Shown here in pieces: positions 38,096-48,029 of a stretch of DNA of 64,000 bases. This DNA comes from Andalucia godoyi. Its lineage: Eukaryota > Discoba > Jakobea > Jakobida > Andaluciidae. The position numbers were made by a program, and so were the translations under genes. Within the stretch, counting starts at the first letter, position 1, and every line of letters starts with the position of its first letter. The notes under the pieces are model-generated. The model was not told the origin of the DNA and made no database searches. It saw nothing but the letters and a program-made list of their open reading frames with translations. The stretch spans positions 62,001-126,000 of the forward strand of contig VRVR01000029.1 of NCBI GenBank assembly GCA_009859145.1, in the 5' to 3' direction.

Positions 38096-40555
38096 ATGTC
38101 GGTGTACGGAAGACCTAATCCGTATGCAGCTGTTCCACAGAATCCATATGCACAACCAATTCCACCATCAGCGCCGCCACAATCTGTGAGCTCTGCTCCT
38201 CTGCTGCCGGCGTCTTCACTTTTGAAGGGCTCGGGTTCTGTAGCTCAAGAGGTATGCGAGTGCCCAACGCTCACGTCGTCATCGGGATACCAGCCGCTGT
38301 TCCAGTTCCTGTCGGTGGAGCTGAACTGCGAGCTTGGCCTGTCGTTTGTGAAGCTCGAAGCAACCTTCTTTAACGGGTCCCAGGAGTTCTCAGACTTTGT
38401 GTTTGAGCTGCCAAAATCGGACTCGGCAACAGTGATGAAATGCTCGGCAGCCTTTGGACAGCGTGTTGTGGAGTCTGTCGTCATTGACTTGAACGATACT
38501 TCGAAACTGGCGGCTGCAACGAATGACATGCCGGTATCGCCTACCAACGCCGAGAACAGCAAGTGGCAAATGTACCAGCCAAAGTGGTTTCGGTTTCCTC
38601 TGTCTCGTGTCGATCCCAGCGTCCCTGTGTGCGTGCGTGTTGAATACTTCCAGCCGATGGAATTCAACGAGAATCAGTACTCGATCACGATTCCCACCGC
38701 GATTCCGACGTCACTGCTTCCTGCAAACCTCGGATTAAACCAGGTGGTGTCTGTGGTATGCTCCATCAACACGGGAACCAGCATGTCGAAGTGGCAGTGT
38801 ACGTCGCATCCGATGAGGATTCTGTCCCAGGACATCACAACAATTTCTCTGCGGTCAGACGGATCACAGACGTTCTCGACATCACCATTCATGGTTTCGT
38901 ACTCGATGTGGTCGGAACAGATCTTGTCTTCTATGTTTTCACTCTATGATTGGTTCGTATTGTTCATTGCTCCTCCGAAGCCAGGATCTGTGCAAAGCGT
39001 GCATGGGAGATCTGTCGTGTTCTTGATCGACCAAAGCTACTCCATGTCTGGTGCGCCGCTGCAAAATGCAAAGGCTGCTTTGAAAGTTGCACTGTCGGAT
39101 TTGAAACCAAACGACGTCTTCAACATCATTGCGTTTGATGACAGAATGTATCCCTTCCGACAGCAAATGCTTACCGCTACGTCGTCCAACATTGTCGATG
39201 CCCAGAACTTCGTGTCGAGCATCCACGAGAACGGGTGTACCGACATCATGACTCCGATTCAGAAGGCCGTCGAAATGATTCATGTCCATCAAAAACAGGG
39301 CGTCAATGCTGCCAAAATGTTTTCTCTTCCGTTTGTTTTCTTATTTACTGACGGGGCAGTGCCGAATGAACGCGAGATTTGCGATTGGACTCTGAAAAAC
39401 GCGCGTGATATTCGATTCTGCACAATGGCGATTGGGTCTTATGCGAATGCGTACTTTTTGAGAATGCTAGCCGACATTGGCCGCGGATTTTCAGACACTA
39501 TATTATCCTTTGATGAACTGGAGCGCAAGATGATTTCCTTCATACGGATGGCTGAGAAGCCGATTTTGACCAATATTAAGCTTGAAAGCCCTGCTCTCCG
39601 AAATGCGGAGACCTTCCCAAATCCTTTTCCAGACTTGTACTGCGGACGGCCTGTCGTTATCAGTGGGCGACTCGCTGCCCTAAGTGCGCCGACTGGCATC
39701 GCCAACATTCCTGGAGTTACTCTCCGTGGAGACTTGCCCGACGGGGTGTCATACACCCACTATGTGTCGTCAGTCTCCAGTATATACATTCCCATTCAAA
39801 CCCTGGTTTGCAAGCAGCGCTTAGAGTCGCTTTCCGCTCGTGCATGGCTGACATCCGACGAAAAGCTCAAAGCGCAGATCATTGAAGAAAGCTGTACAGC
39901 GTCCATGCCGTGTGTGTACACAACCATGGTTGCCTGTGAAGTGGACCCGGTCAAGAAGCAGCAGCAAGCTCAGCAACAACGAGACGAGGATGCAAGCGCA
40001 CATTCACGTTCTTCTAAAACTTTGCAAAAGAAGAATTCCAAGTCGTCATCGAATGTCGCCTTGATTGCAGCGTGTGGAGTCGGTGCCGTGTTTGTGCTTG
40101 CATGTACCCCGGGGCCTGCACTATTTGGAAATCTTGCGGCGACTGCTGGGAACGCGCTCGTGTCATCATCATTCGTGTCGATTGCAGATACTGGCTTCAG
40201 TGTCTTGTGGAATGGGTTTTCGAGTGCGGGTGGAACCGTGCTGAATGGTCTTGAAGGGGCTGGATCCTTCGTACTGAGCTCTGCGTGGAACGGGATGTCG
40301 TGGGTCGGATCGGAGATTGGAAGTGGAATCAACGCAATCGATGCAAGTTCGTGTTGTGACTGTTACCAAATCTGCAACGGATGCATCTGCGACCAAATGT
40401 GCAAGATTCCGTGTGATACGTGCACTTCGGTGTGCGAGTCTGTCTGCTCTTGTATCGGCGACGTGGACTGCGGCTCGTGCACCGCCCAAGTTGGAAACTG
40501 CGTGTTTTGTTTTTGCAAGGTTTTCTGCGAAATTTTGGGCGCACTCGCAAACTAG
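38096..40555 (+). CDS. VIT and von Willebrand factor A domain protein with Cys-rich tail
   Basis: 819 residues with no signal peptide. A Pro-rich N terminus is followed by a VIT domain (about 65-195, LFQFLSVELNCELGLSFVKL then EATFFNGSQEFSDFVFELP) and a vWA domain (about 300-475). The metal-ion-dependent adhesion site is complete: DQSYS, the Thr in NGCTDIMTPI and the Asp in FTDGAVPNE. After a charged linker come Gly/Ala-rich hydrophobic segments (VALIAACGVGAVFVLAC and similar) and an unusual C terminus with 18 Cys in the last 67 residues (CCDCYQICNGCIC...). VIT-vWA proteins act as protein-binding scaffolds (the inter-alpha-inhibitor and PARP4 group). The tail could be palmitoylated or bind metal. 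One exon. Confidence 0.86.
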   Translation: MSVYGRPNPYAAVPQNPYAQPIPPSAPPQSVSSAPLLPASSLLKGSGSVAQEVCECPTLTSSSGYQPLFQFLSVELNCELGLSFVKLEATFFNGSQEFSDFVFELPKSDSATVMKCSAAFGQRVVESVVIDLNDTSKLAAATNDMPVSPTNAENSKWQMYQPKWFRFPLSRVDPSVPVCVRVEYFQPMEFNENQYSITIPTAIPTSLLPANLGLNQVVSVVCSINTGTSMSKWQCTSHPMRILSQDITTISLRSDGSQTFSTSPFMVSYSMWSEQILSSMFSLYDWFVLFIAPPKPGSVQSVHGRSVVFLIDQSYSMSGAPLQNAKAALKVALSDLKPNDVFNIIAFDDRMYPFRQQMLTATSSNIVDAQNFVSSIHENGCTDIMTPIQKAVEMIHVHQKQGVNAAKMFSLPFVFLFTDGAVPNEREICDWTLKNARDIRFCTMAIGSYANAYFLRMLADIGRGFSDTILSFDELERKMISFIRMAEKPILTNIKLESPALRNAETFPNPFPDLYCGRPVVISGRLAALSAPTGIANIPGVTLRGDLPDGVSYTHYVSSVSSIYIPIQTLVCKQRLESLSARAWLTSDEKLKAQIIEESCTASMPCVYTTMVACEVDPVKKQQQAQQQRDEDASAHSRSSKTLQKKNSKSSSNVALIAACGVGAVFVLACTPGPALFGNLAATAGNALVSSSFVSIADTGFSVLWNGFSSAGGTVLNGLEGAGSFVLSSAWNGMSWVGSEIGSGINAIDASSCCDCYQICNGCICDQMCKIPCDTCTSVCESVCSCIGDVDCGSCTAQVGNCVFCFCKVFCEILGALAN

Positions 40556-40891
40556 ACTTCCCCCCGTGCTGTGATTACCGGTGCCGCACTGCTCTCGCCA
40601 CCGCACGCAAGAATGCCGTGCAGCAAAAACACAAAGATTTTTGCTGACAGTTGGCTGTCCATCTGTTGTAAAAAACATCATATGCCAAAAAATCCCTCTG
40701 CCATAAAAAAGGCCGAGGGCTGCAGACTGATTTTCCATGCCACACTAAACTGGGTATTATGCTACTCGCGAAAAACAAGATCGCAAAGAATAAGCGGGCT
40801 TAGTGCGATACAAGGAGTCAGATCAACGAGTGCAGAGTACAGAGTACAGTGTGTAGAGTGCAAATCAGGCGCATCCATTGTTGGAATTCAC
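40556..40891. other. Intergenic region, nothing recognised
   Basis: 336 bp between two same-strand genes. The frame of the downstream protein stays open through part of it but without homology. A GAGTGCAGAGTACAGAGTACAG run lies at about 40828-40850. Confidence 0.4.
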
Positions 40892-41728
40892 ATGTCGAAC
40901 GATTCTTCTGTGAGCCGAATCGAGAACACGAAGGGCCAGATTCCTTTGTCGAACGTCTTTAGAATATCAAACTTCTTCAGAGACCCGGGGTTCTCGTCTT
41001 CCTCTCATCCTTCGACTCCGATTCCCTTGGCTTCGTCTGCTTTACCATTACATAGACCACCAGTCTGCTCGTTCGTCAGTTCGATCGCGGAATCGCATCG
41101 CGAAGTCGATTTGTTTCGAGAAACGCCGCTCCGACATGCGGGATATGCAGACGAAGTCGGGGAGGCGTTCCGGTCCATTGTGCCCAAGTCTGTGGTTTAT
41201 GCGTCTTATGGAATCTCTGTTTTGTACACCATCGGCGATGTCATCGACAAAGCAAACAAGGAATCGCGGAAGATCGTCCGTGCGTCTCGGCTGAGCACGC
41301 TGCGTGATGGCTCAATACTCGCAGAAGGGGGTATCAGTGGTGTGGACACGGATCTGGAGTTGGAGCTGGATCGGGAACCAGAACCAGAACCAGAGCTTGG
41401 AATGGACCGGAATTCGGAAGATGCGGAAAGGTCCGTGCGGGTGTTGCAACGAGTGGTTGATACGCTTGTTTGGCAGTGTGCAGCGTCGTTTGTGATTCCG
41501 CCACTCTGCGTGAATAGAATCGCTGCACTGACAAGATGGTTTGTGCACAGTGTGCCGTTTGCCGTGTGTGCGAAACCAGGGGTCCGAAGATGGGCGCCGG
41601 TTGCGGCGGGGCTCTCCATCATTCCTGCGCTTCCAGTCTTTGTGGATCCGCTCGTCGATCAAGCAATGGACAAATGGGTCCGGCCGTTTTTCAATGTCGA
41701 TAATCCAGAATCTGGGTCGCAAGAGTAG
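40892..41728 (+). CDS. MTFP1: Mitochondrial fission process protein 1 (MTFP1/MTP18)
   Basis: 278 residues from the ATG at 40892, chosen because homology begins downstream and the upstream extension has none. The conserved core starts at LRHAGYADEVGEAFRSIVPK, followed by SVVYASYGISVLYTIGDVIDKA, the hallmark of MTP18/MTFP1, an inner-mitochondrial-membrane protein that affects fission and inner-membrane integrity. Later conserved blocks are VVDTLVWQCAASFVIPPLCVNR (a TM segment) and AGLSIIPALPVFVDPLVDQAMD. Between them lies an insert with a Glu/Pro run (LELDREPEPEPELG) not typical of animals. The N-terminal 75 residues are Ser-rich and may include a targeting sequence. Divergent length aside, the match is clear. 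Confidence 0.9.
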   Translation: MSNDSSVSRIENTKGQIPLSNVFRISNFFRDPGFSSSSHPSTPIPLASSALPLHRPPVCSFVSSIAESHREVDLFRETPLRHAGYADEVGEAFRSIVPKSVVYASYGISVLYTIGDVIDKANKESRKIVRASRLSTLRDGSILAEGGISGVDTDLELELDREPEPEPELGMDRNSEDAERSVRVLQRVVDTLVWQCAASFVIPPLCVNRIAALTRWFVHSVPFAVCAKPGVRRWAPVAAGLSIIPALPVFVDPLVDQAMDKWVRPFFNVDNPESGSQE

Positions 41729-42066
41729 TTGGTCGAGATGTTGATGCGCATTCCTGTCCGAGTTTTCCTGAATTGTGGGAGAGGAAGGAGTGTGTGTAGT
41801 TGCAGTTGCAGAAGCAGCAGCAGCATGAGACACGAGAACGGGGAAGGGTAATGGGATTAGGACTAGGAACAGAGTAAAATGATAATGATATTAGTAGTAA
41901 TGATAGCAGTTCATTATTATTATTTTATTATTTTTTTGTCATGAGCGACGAAGCACGGGAACACACGTTCGCTCGCTTACTCACGTGCACACTTGCATAC
42001 GCACCTCATTTGTGTGTAAACCTTAAACGTTTTGCTTGACAGTTGATGAAAACCGACGAATAACAA
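41729..42066. other. Intergenic, AT-rich
   Basis: Downstream of MTFP1: ATT/TTA-rich sequence (41880-41940), then the left flank of the Fanzor remnant. No gene seen. Confidence 0.4.
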
Positions 42067-42730
42067 CACGCCATTGTCATGCATACAGAAGCATCCATAA
42101 ACAGACACGGTCAATACTGGCCGACACTAGCACGTTTGTTTCATAGGAATTCGTGCTTACGCGTAGCCATCTATCATTCGTTCAGCGCACTGCCAGGAGG
42201 CGACCTTCCAAGACACGATCTCCAGTCCCCAGCACACAGGGTAGCCAACCCCAAGCAGAAGCCTCAGGGACCGTCTCTTGCAGAACCCGTGGTTTTCTGC
42301 TACGACGCACCAGGCGCAGTCGCAGTCGCAAAACCCCACCGTCTTCCTACCGCCTCTTCCTACTCTCGTATCTCCCTCCAGCTGCATCAATCGCGCTACA
42401 ACTGAGGACACGAAAGAGCGCCTGCTGCTAGGGCCGTCAGCATCAAAATGCACCCTTCTCAGGAACAACGCGTCACGCTGAAAAAGTGACTGTGTGCGGA
42501 GTACGACATCATCCTGCTTCCGAAGTTTGGGACCTCTCAGATGGTACTCAAACGTCATCGTCGAACCCGTTGCAAGACTGCGCGTCAGATGCTGACGTGG
42601 GGCCACTACCAATTCCAGCAACGTTTGCTCCATAATGTCCGTAGATATGCATGTTCAGTGTATAATGTAGGCGACGAGGAGAAAAGCAAAGAACAAGCGG
42701 CGCCAGTCACTCCCGCAATCTCTCGTTGTA
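42067..42730 (+). mobile_element. Decayed Fanzor/TnpB element, copy 3 (N-terminal motif to RuvC-II)
   Basis: One plus-strand frame, interrupted by a single TGA at about 42487-42489, reads ARAVSIKMHPSQEQRVTLKK, stop, LCAEYDIILLPKFGTSQMV, then RCKTARQMLTWGHYQFQQ and LLHN. The first block is the TnpB/Fanzor N-terminal motif. The second is the RuvC-II strand, where the catalytic Glu (family LPEF) is replaced by Lys (LPKF). The third is the helix that follows RuvC-II. The part between N-terminal and RuvC-II, and the zinc ribbon, are deleted. The left flank repeats 6191-6275. The tail (YAC/SVYN plus GTAGGCGAC) resembles copies 1 and 2. Nonfunctional. Confidence 0.82.
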
Positions 42731-42971
42731 ACTCGTGACTTGTAAGCACAAACACCGGGTAGACGAAGCTCTTTGAATCATGCGAGCAGACTGCGACGGC
42801 GGGAGGAAGCATCCAGCTTGGGCGCTGCTGCGTGCTGCGGATAGGAACTTTGCTTCTGCGCATTTGCTGGTTCGCATTTCCTTTCGGGAAATGGGCGGCA
42901 GGAAATTCTCTGCGAACTCCCGTGAACATCCAGCAGTGGGCAATGGGCAGTGTCGTCCTGTGTGCGTGCTC

Positions 42972-42978
42972 TATAAAA
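42972..42978 (+). promoter_or_regulatory. TATA-like box before the CRT-like gene
   Basis: TATAAAA within GCTCTATAAAAGCTG, 129 bp before the ATG at 43107; a (CA)n run (about 43000-43018) and a T/C-rich leader follow. Inferred from consensus and spacing. Confidence 0.4.
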
Positions 42979-43106
42979 GCTGTTACATTACTAGCACACA
43001 CACACACACACACACACATGTCTTTTTTCTTTTTTTTTCGTTCTCTTTACTTTGTAAAAACTCCTTCGCTTCCACGCACTCATCATTCTTCAAATCATCA
43101 TCCCCC

Positions 43107-44426
43107 ATGAAGCAGACTGCGGCCAAGGTGGACGTAGAAGCCGAATTTCTTTTGATGCAACCTCCCAGTGATCGCAGCACACTGGCAAACGCCGCCATGA
43201 TGATTGCATTCTCCCTGCTGTGCATTGCCGGAGGAGTCATGCAGAACGTTGCACTGAACTTCTGGATCCAGAACTTCATAGACAATGAGCGTGGCGGCAT
43301 CTTCACAATTCTCATATCGTCTTCGCTGTTCTACGTTGTCTTCTTCGTCTCTTGCTTCCTCGCGGTGGCCGCGTGTGTGAAGGAAAGGCTTGTTCTTCGG
43401 CGCATCACACGCGAAGCGGTTGCATGCATCCTCAACATTGGAATGTTCGATGCTCTGAATGGGGTGCTTGCGGTCTTCTCCACACCGTACGTGCCGCAGC
43501 TTCTGCAGATCATTTTCGCAGCAATGTCCTCTGTGTTCACAGTGATTCTTTCGCCTGTCTTGATGTACAAGGCACGGTCGTTCCATGACTCATCTGCAGC
43601 GGCCACCGACGACCCACGCACCACCGTCTCGACAAGCGAAAAGAAGAGATCATCCGCGCTTGCACCCTTGCAAACAATCTGCTCAATGGTGCTTCTCATC
43701 GGGGCGTGCCTGGTAGTTGCAATTCCTCATTTCAGCGAAGGCACATCGTCCGACACCGCGAACGGATCCATTTCCTCAGCAGACCGCACGCGCTGGAGCC
43801 TTATTTTCATCGCAGCCTTTCTCCCTGGAGCCGTGTACAACATTCTGCAATCGCGCGTTCTTCTCATCACTGGTTTTGACCACCGCGAGCCCGAGGCCCG
43901 CTGCAACAAGTGGGAAACCGTACTTGCGAATCTCGCTGTTCTCGCTGGCGGATGCATCAGCCAACTTCTCTTCATGTTTGTCTTTTTCCCTCTGGACTGG
44001 GCCCCGTGGTTCGGCGAGTTCTCCTCCGAGTCCCAAGCCACCACCGGTCTTCGCGAGGGTCTGCAGTGCGTGACGCAGTGTCCCGGAAACTTTGCCTATT
44101 TCTTCGTCTTCAACTTTGGATACACGCTGTCGTACGTCGGTTCGCAGTATCTGAACGTCATGTCGCCCAGCTTTTGCTCGCTTGTAGCCCAGCTCGTCAC
44201 GCCCATATCCGCCATGTTCCTCCTTGCAGTGCCCGCTTGGAACATTCACAAGGAATCCATCCATCTCGCATACATTGCTGCATCGCTCGTGCTCATCCTT
44301 CTCTCCACCGCTCTCTATGCCTTTGCACACGCGAAAGACCTCGTCGAAACTTTCACAAAACCAAAATCATCACACTCTCACACAGACCTCTCATCCCAGT
44401 CAAAACCCCTTCTCCCTCCCATCTAG
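43107..44426 (+). CDS. CRT-like transporter (drug/metabolite transporter superfamily)
   Basis: 439 residues from the ATG at 43107; the longer open frame upstream covers the TATA-like region and a CA repeat and is not used. Ten hydrophobic segments in two halves, as in the chloroquine-resistance-transporter (CRT) and plant CLT families. Typical stretches are GVMQNVALNFWIQNF near TM1, NIGMFDALNGVLAVFSTPYVPQ, then FLPGAVYNILQSRVL, and late YVGSQYLNVMSPSFCSLVAQ followed by VTPISAMFLLAVP. CRT-like proteins move small peptides, amino acids or glutathione-type thiols across vacuolar or plastid membranes; direction and substrate here are unknown. An acidic, di-leucine-like N terminus (EAEFLLM) could be a vacuole-sorting signal. 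Confidence 0.8.
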   Translation: MKQTAAKVDVEAEFLLMQPPSDRSTLANAAMMIAFSLLCIAGGVMQNVALNFWIQNFIDNERGGIFTILISSSLFYVVFFVSCFLAVAACVKERLVLRRITREAVACILNIGMFDALNGVLAVFSTPYVPQLLQIIFAAMSSVFTVILSPVLMYKARSFHDSSAAATDDPRTTVSTSEKKRSSALAPLQTICSMVLLIGACLVVAIPHFSEGTSSDTANGSISSADRTRWSLIFIAAFLPGAVYNILQSRVLLITGFDHREPEARCNKWETVLANLAVLAGGCISQLLFMFVFFPLDWAPWFGEFSSESQATTGLREGLQCVTQCPGNFAYFFVFNFGYTLSYVGSQYLNVMSPSFCSLVAQLVTPISAMFLLAVPAWNIHKESIHLAYIAASLVLILLSTALYAFAHAKDLVETFTKPKSSHSHTDLSSQSKPLLPPI

Positions 44427-44775
44427 GCCATAAAGCGCAATCCCCCCAAAAATGCACTGCATATTATTTATTAGTTTTAAACTGAAAAATACGGAAAGAA
44501 AGAGATAAGTATTCTCAAAAACACTGCACAGCGATCGGAGACACGAGTTTGCACAGCGGACTCAAAGACATGCGGTTCAAGGTTGAGGTCTCATAAGACC
44601 CCGTTTCTCACATATCGAGGATGATTCGGATTCTATCCAACGCATCAAAGTCCCCCTCCATGTTCGCTGAAACAGTCTAGTCCAAGAGCCTCGATTGGGA
44701 AAACCTCCGACAAATAGTTGAACTGTCTTTGACTTTTGAACTGCTTTTTAATGTTTTTGACTTTTGCGATCGTGA

Positions 44776-44806
<31 letters not shown>

Positions 44807-44884
44807 CTTTTCCTCGCTTCTCTTGAATTATATATACATATACATACACACATATTCTTTCGACTTGTTGAGTGGGAGAGGACA
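44427..44884. other. Intergenic region with CT tract
   Basis: 458 bp between two same-strand genes. A (TC)n tract at about 44779-44807 and an AT-rich (TATATACATATACATACACA) stretch lie just before the SLC44 start. The SLC44 frame stays open upstream through the CT tract, but only as Ser/Leu repeats. Confidence 0.45.
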
Positions 44885-46423
44885 ATGCTACTACCTTCCG
44901 ACGGGCTTGATGAGCCTCTGGTGTCTCGTCGAGTTCGAGAATACACACCCCCTTCACTCCAAAATTCTCGAGTTCGTCATATGACAGACAGCGTATTTCT
45001 CCTGTTGTTTCTTACGTCACTCGTTGTGCTACTGTGTCTTTTTGCAAGTACGTTTTCCCGTGCGCGTCCGTCCCGGCAACCTCATGGCGCGCATGAAAAC
45101 GGGCTGACAAACAGCCTGTATGCACTGCGGTCGGATATGCTGCTGGTCTGCTCTACAACAGCCATTGTGCTGCTCTTGGCGTACATCTGGGTGTCGCTGC
45201 TTGCGTACCATCCAATAGCCGTAGTCCACACCTCGATCTTTGCGGCAATCGTGTTCGTCTATGCAGTCGCGACCTATGCTCTGCTATACGCACACTTGGC
45301 CATTGCCCTCCCTCTCTACACCCTCGGCTCCGCTCTCCTGGCTGCCGTCCTTGCGCTGCGCCACCGCATTGCGTTTGCCTGCGTGCTGATCCGCCAGGCA
45401 TGTGGAGCCATCAAGCACAGGAACCAAGCCACGACGTTGCTCCTCAACATCGCTCCGATCCTCATCACCGCCTTCCTGATCACCACGGCACTCATCATCA
45501 TCACCGCCGTATCGATCTATGCGGTCCCTGGAGCGGACTCTCTGCGGTATTCTCTGCTCTTCCTTCTATTTGAGTACTTTTGGATCGCAAATGTCCTCCT
45601 CGCGGTCTTTCAAGTCACCGTCGCAGCCGCCGTCTCCGCCCATCTCTACGACGAGAACCACCAAACTCTTCCGCTGTACCATCATGACAACAGTAGCACC
45701 AGGGGCGGTGGTGGGGAAGTGGAGGAATCGGAGGATGAAGCAAGGGGGAAAAGGCAGAGGATATGGGAGGCTTTTACGACGGCAGTGACGTACAACGCGG
45801 GGACAGTGTGCTTTGCTGGGCTTGTGCTGGCGATTGTGTCCACAGTGACGGTCGTTCTGCGGATTGTGGTGTACGTGCGGACCAAAACGAGTGGAATGGG
45901 CGTTGCAAAGGGAACTGCAGTGGGTACAGCCGTGGGAGATGGTGTCCAGCGTGTGCTGGAGGTGTCGGTTGTCGTGCTCGAGGCGGTGCGAGATGCACTG
46001 GATGTTGCCTCTGGATTCGCAATGGTGTATGTAGGAATGTACGGGCTTGGGCTGCGAGATGCCGCAAGCCAGGTGCACAGATTAGCAACGCAGGCTGGCT
46101 GCCAGGCGCTCGTTACCTACTCGGTTGCGTCGTTTGTCTTGTTCTGCGGTGAACTCGTCGGAATGTGCGTGGCGCTCTTCCTCACCGTCCGTGCACAAGC
46201 ATCCATCACGACCGTGTTGCTTTGTGTCTTTGTCGCATTCGTAGTCTTTCGAACACTTTCTCACGCAGTCCGAATCGCGGCCGACACCGTCCTGGTCTGC
46301 TACATGGAAGACGTGGAGCGCTTGAAGGACATCCTCATGCCTGGGAAAACATACTCCATTGGTCCAGAGGTCCACGAGGCTGTCATCCAGGCAAAACTCG
46401 CAATCGAGGCATCCTCCTTCTAG
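44885..46423 (+). CDS. Choline transporter-like protein (SLC44/CTL family)
   Basis: 512 residues from the ATG at 44885 with about ten transmembrane helices. The family's C-terminal half is recognisable: FEYFWIANVLLAVFQVTVAA (CTL proteins have W-x-x-N...FxxAGxxA here), a short cytosolic loop, then AFTTAVTYNAGTVCFAGLVL (the GTxxFGSLIL-like motif of SLC44) and FAMVYVGMYGLGLRDAASQ. A cytosolic acidic tail ends the protein. SLC44 members carry choline or ethanolamine across plasma or mitochondrial membranes; yeast Pns1 is the fungal relative. It is shorter than animal CTL1 because the large first extracellular loop is missing. Substrate not decided. Confidence 0.8.
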   Translation: MLLPSDGLDEPLVSRRVREYTPPSLQNSRVRHMTDSVFLLLFLTSLVVLLCLFASTFSRARPSRQPHGAHENGLTNSLYALRSDMLLVCSTTAIVLLLAYIWVSLLAYHPIAVVHTSIFAAIVFVYAVATYALLYAHLAIALPLYTLGSALLAAVLALRHRIAFACVLIRQACGAIKHRNQATTLLLNIAPILITAFLITTALIIITAVSIYAVPGADSLRYSLLFLLFEYFWIANVLLAVFQVTVAAAVSAHLYDENHQTLPLYHHDNSSTRGGGGEVEESEDEARGKRQRIWEAFTTAVTYNAGTVCFAGLVLAIVSTVTVVLRIVVYVRTKTSGMGVAKGTAVGTAVGDGVQRVLEVSVVVLEAVRDALDVASGFAMVYVGMYGLGLRDAASQVHRLATQAGCQALVTYSVASFVLFCGELVGMCVALFLTVRAQASITTVLLCVFVAFVVFRTLSHAVRIAADTVLVCYMEDVERLKDILMPGKTYSIGPEVHEAVIQAKLAIEASSF

Positions 46424-47443
46424 ATTTCTCTCTTCTCCCTCTCTCTCTCCTCGCACACAGAGTCGTATCTCTTCTTTCATGTATCTATACAGCCGTCCTG
46501 GCGTTCGCACACCGAGCAGGTTTGATTCACATCTCTAGGTTCGGGCCATTTGAAATTTCATTTTGCAATCTAAAATAATAATAAAATCACAACATCGCTC
46601 ACCACAGTACACTATATTCTTTTAAACCCCTGGCAAGCAAGTCAGCCTCGTCATCCATCGTGCTGCATGCATACGCAAACCACGTCTCGCCCTCCAAAAA
46701 TCCAGATGCTCCAACTTGTTGTCCGACACAAGACTGACTGTGGATAGGTCAGCAATGATTAGCCGTGCTTCGAGTACTACGTATGCGTCCGACACGTGAG
46801 AAACACCATTTTAAAAAACTTCAACACACAAAGCGAAAGAAGAGGGGGGGAAGTAACAAGGAGGAGAACTGCTTCAGAATCAGTGTTATTGAAACAGTGC
46901 AATCACAGAGGAAACAAATTCCCAAAACGAGAACAAGCTTCCATGAAATCAGCTGACGCGCATGAATAATGAAAAACTGTATCATCACCACAATTTCCTC
47001 CCCGATCGCCCTCACAAGAAGAAGAATAAACGCTGAAGACGTTAAAAAAACCTCCACATACAATCTCAGCCCTCTATCATACACGTAATAGAAATGTAAA
47101 GAAAAACACAAAAAGCGTCCGAGAACACAAGCAAGTCGCAAAACTCAAATATTAACAAATTATTCTTTTTCCTTTCAAAAAAAACCATGCGAATTAACAG
47201 CCTTTTTAAGGCTGGCAAATGGGTGCATTTCAGAGTTCAGATGGGTGGAATATATAATCACGTAGGATAAAATATTTTGTTATCAGACGGCTCTTCCACA
47301 GTATCATCATTCTCTTTTGTCCATCTCGTCTCCATCTGCAAACCTGCTCAACGACAACAGCAGCAACAGAAAGAGAAGGGGGGAAAGAGGGGGACGGGAA
47401 ACGCGTGTTTTCCAAACATGCATTTGAAAGGAGAAAAAGAAAG

Positions 47444-47599
<156 letters not shown>

Positions 47600-47799
47600 T
47601 TAAAACAGCAAGAATCGCACATACCTCTTCACGCCATACCAGACAGCTCGGCCAGGCTCTCTGAAAAGGCCTTCAATCGAAGATTAAATAACAACAATAA
47701 AAGCAAAACCCAAATCGGTGCAAAGCGAAAGAAAGCGACAAAAGCCGTAAAAGATCGCATGTTTTTATTTGATGATATCCGGTTTTGTATTTTGCACCA

Positions 47800-47835
47800 A
47801 CCCTAAAGCTGAATTTCCATGACGACCGTTAACGC
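47800..47835 (+). promoter_or_regulatory. Candidate promoter motif (AACCCTAAA plus GACCGTTA)
   Basis: AACCCTAAA at about 47801-47809 and GACCGTTAA about 15 bp later, roughly 200-230 bp before the SPC25 ATG. The first word also occurs before NDUFA13. Weak, recurrence-based call. Confidence 0.25.
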
Positions 47836-48029
47836 AAAAAAAAAAATTTAAAAAACGGAGATTCTTCCGGTTTCTCTTCCAATTCCCCGATTTCTCCCGA
47901 TTTCTTCGGATTCTCCAAATCTCTTCTTTACCTCTACTTCATTTGTTTTGTTTTTTATTCATTGACATATTTTTTTTCTGTTTTTCTTTTTTCATATGCA
48001 TACACTGGTTTAAAGGAAGAAAAGAAAGA

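Noticed and set aside
42780-43106. N-terminal extension of the CRT-like protein
   Set aside because: It crosses a TATA-like box and a (CA)n repeat and lacks homology; the ATG at 43107 gives the usual length.
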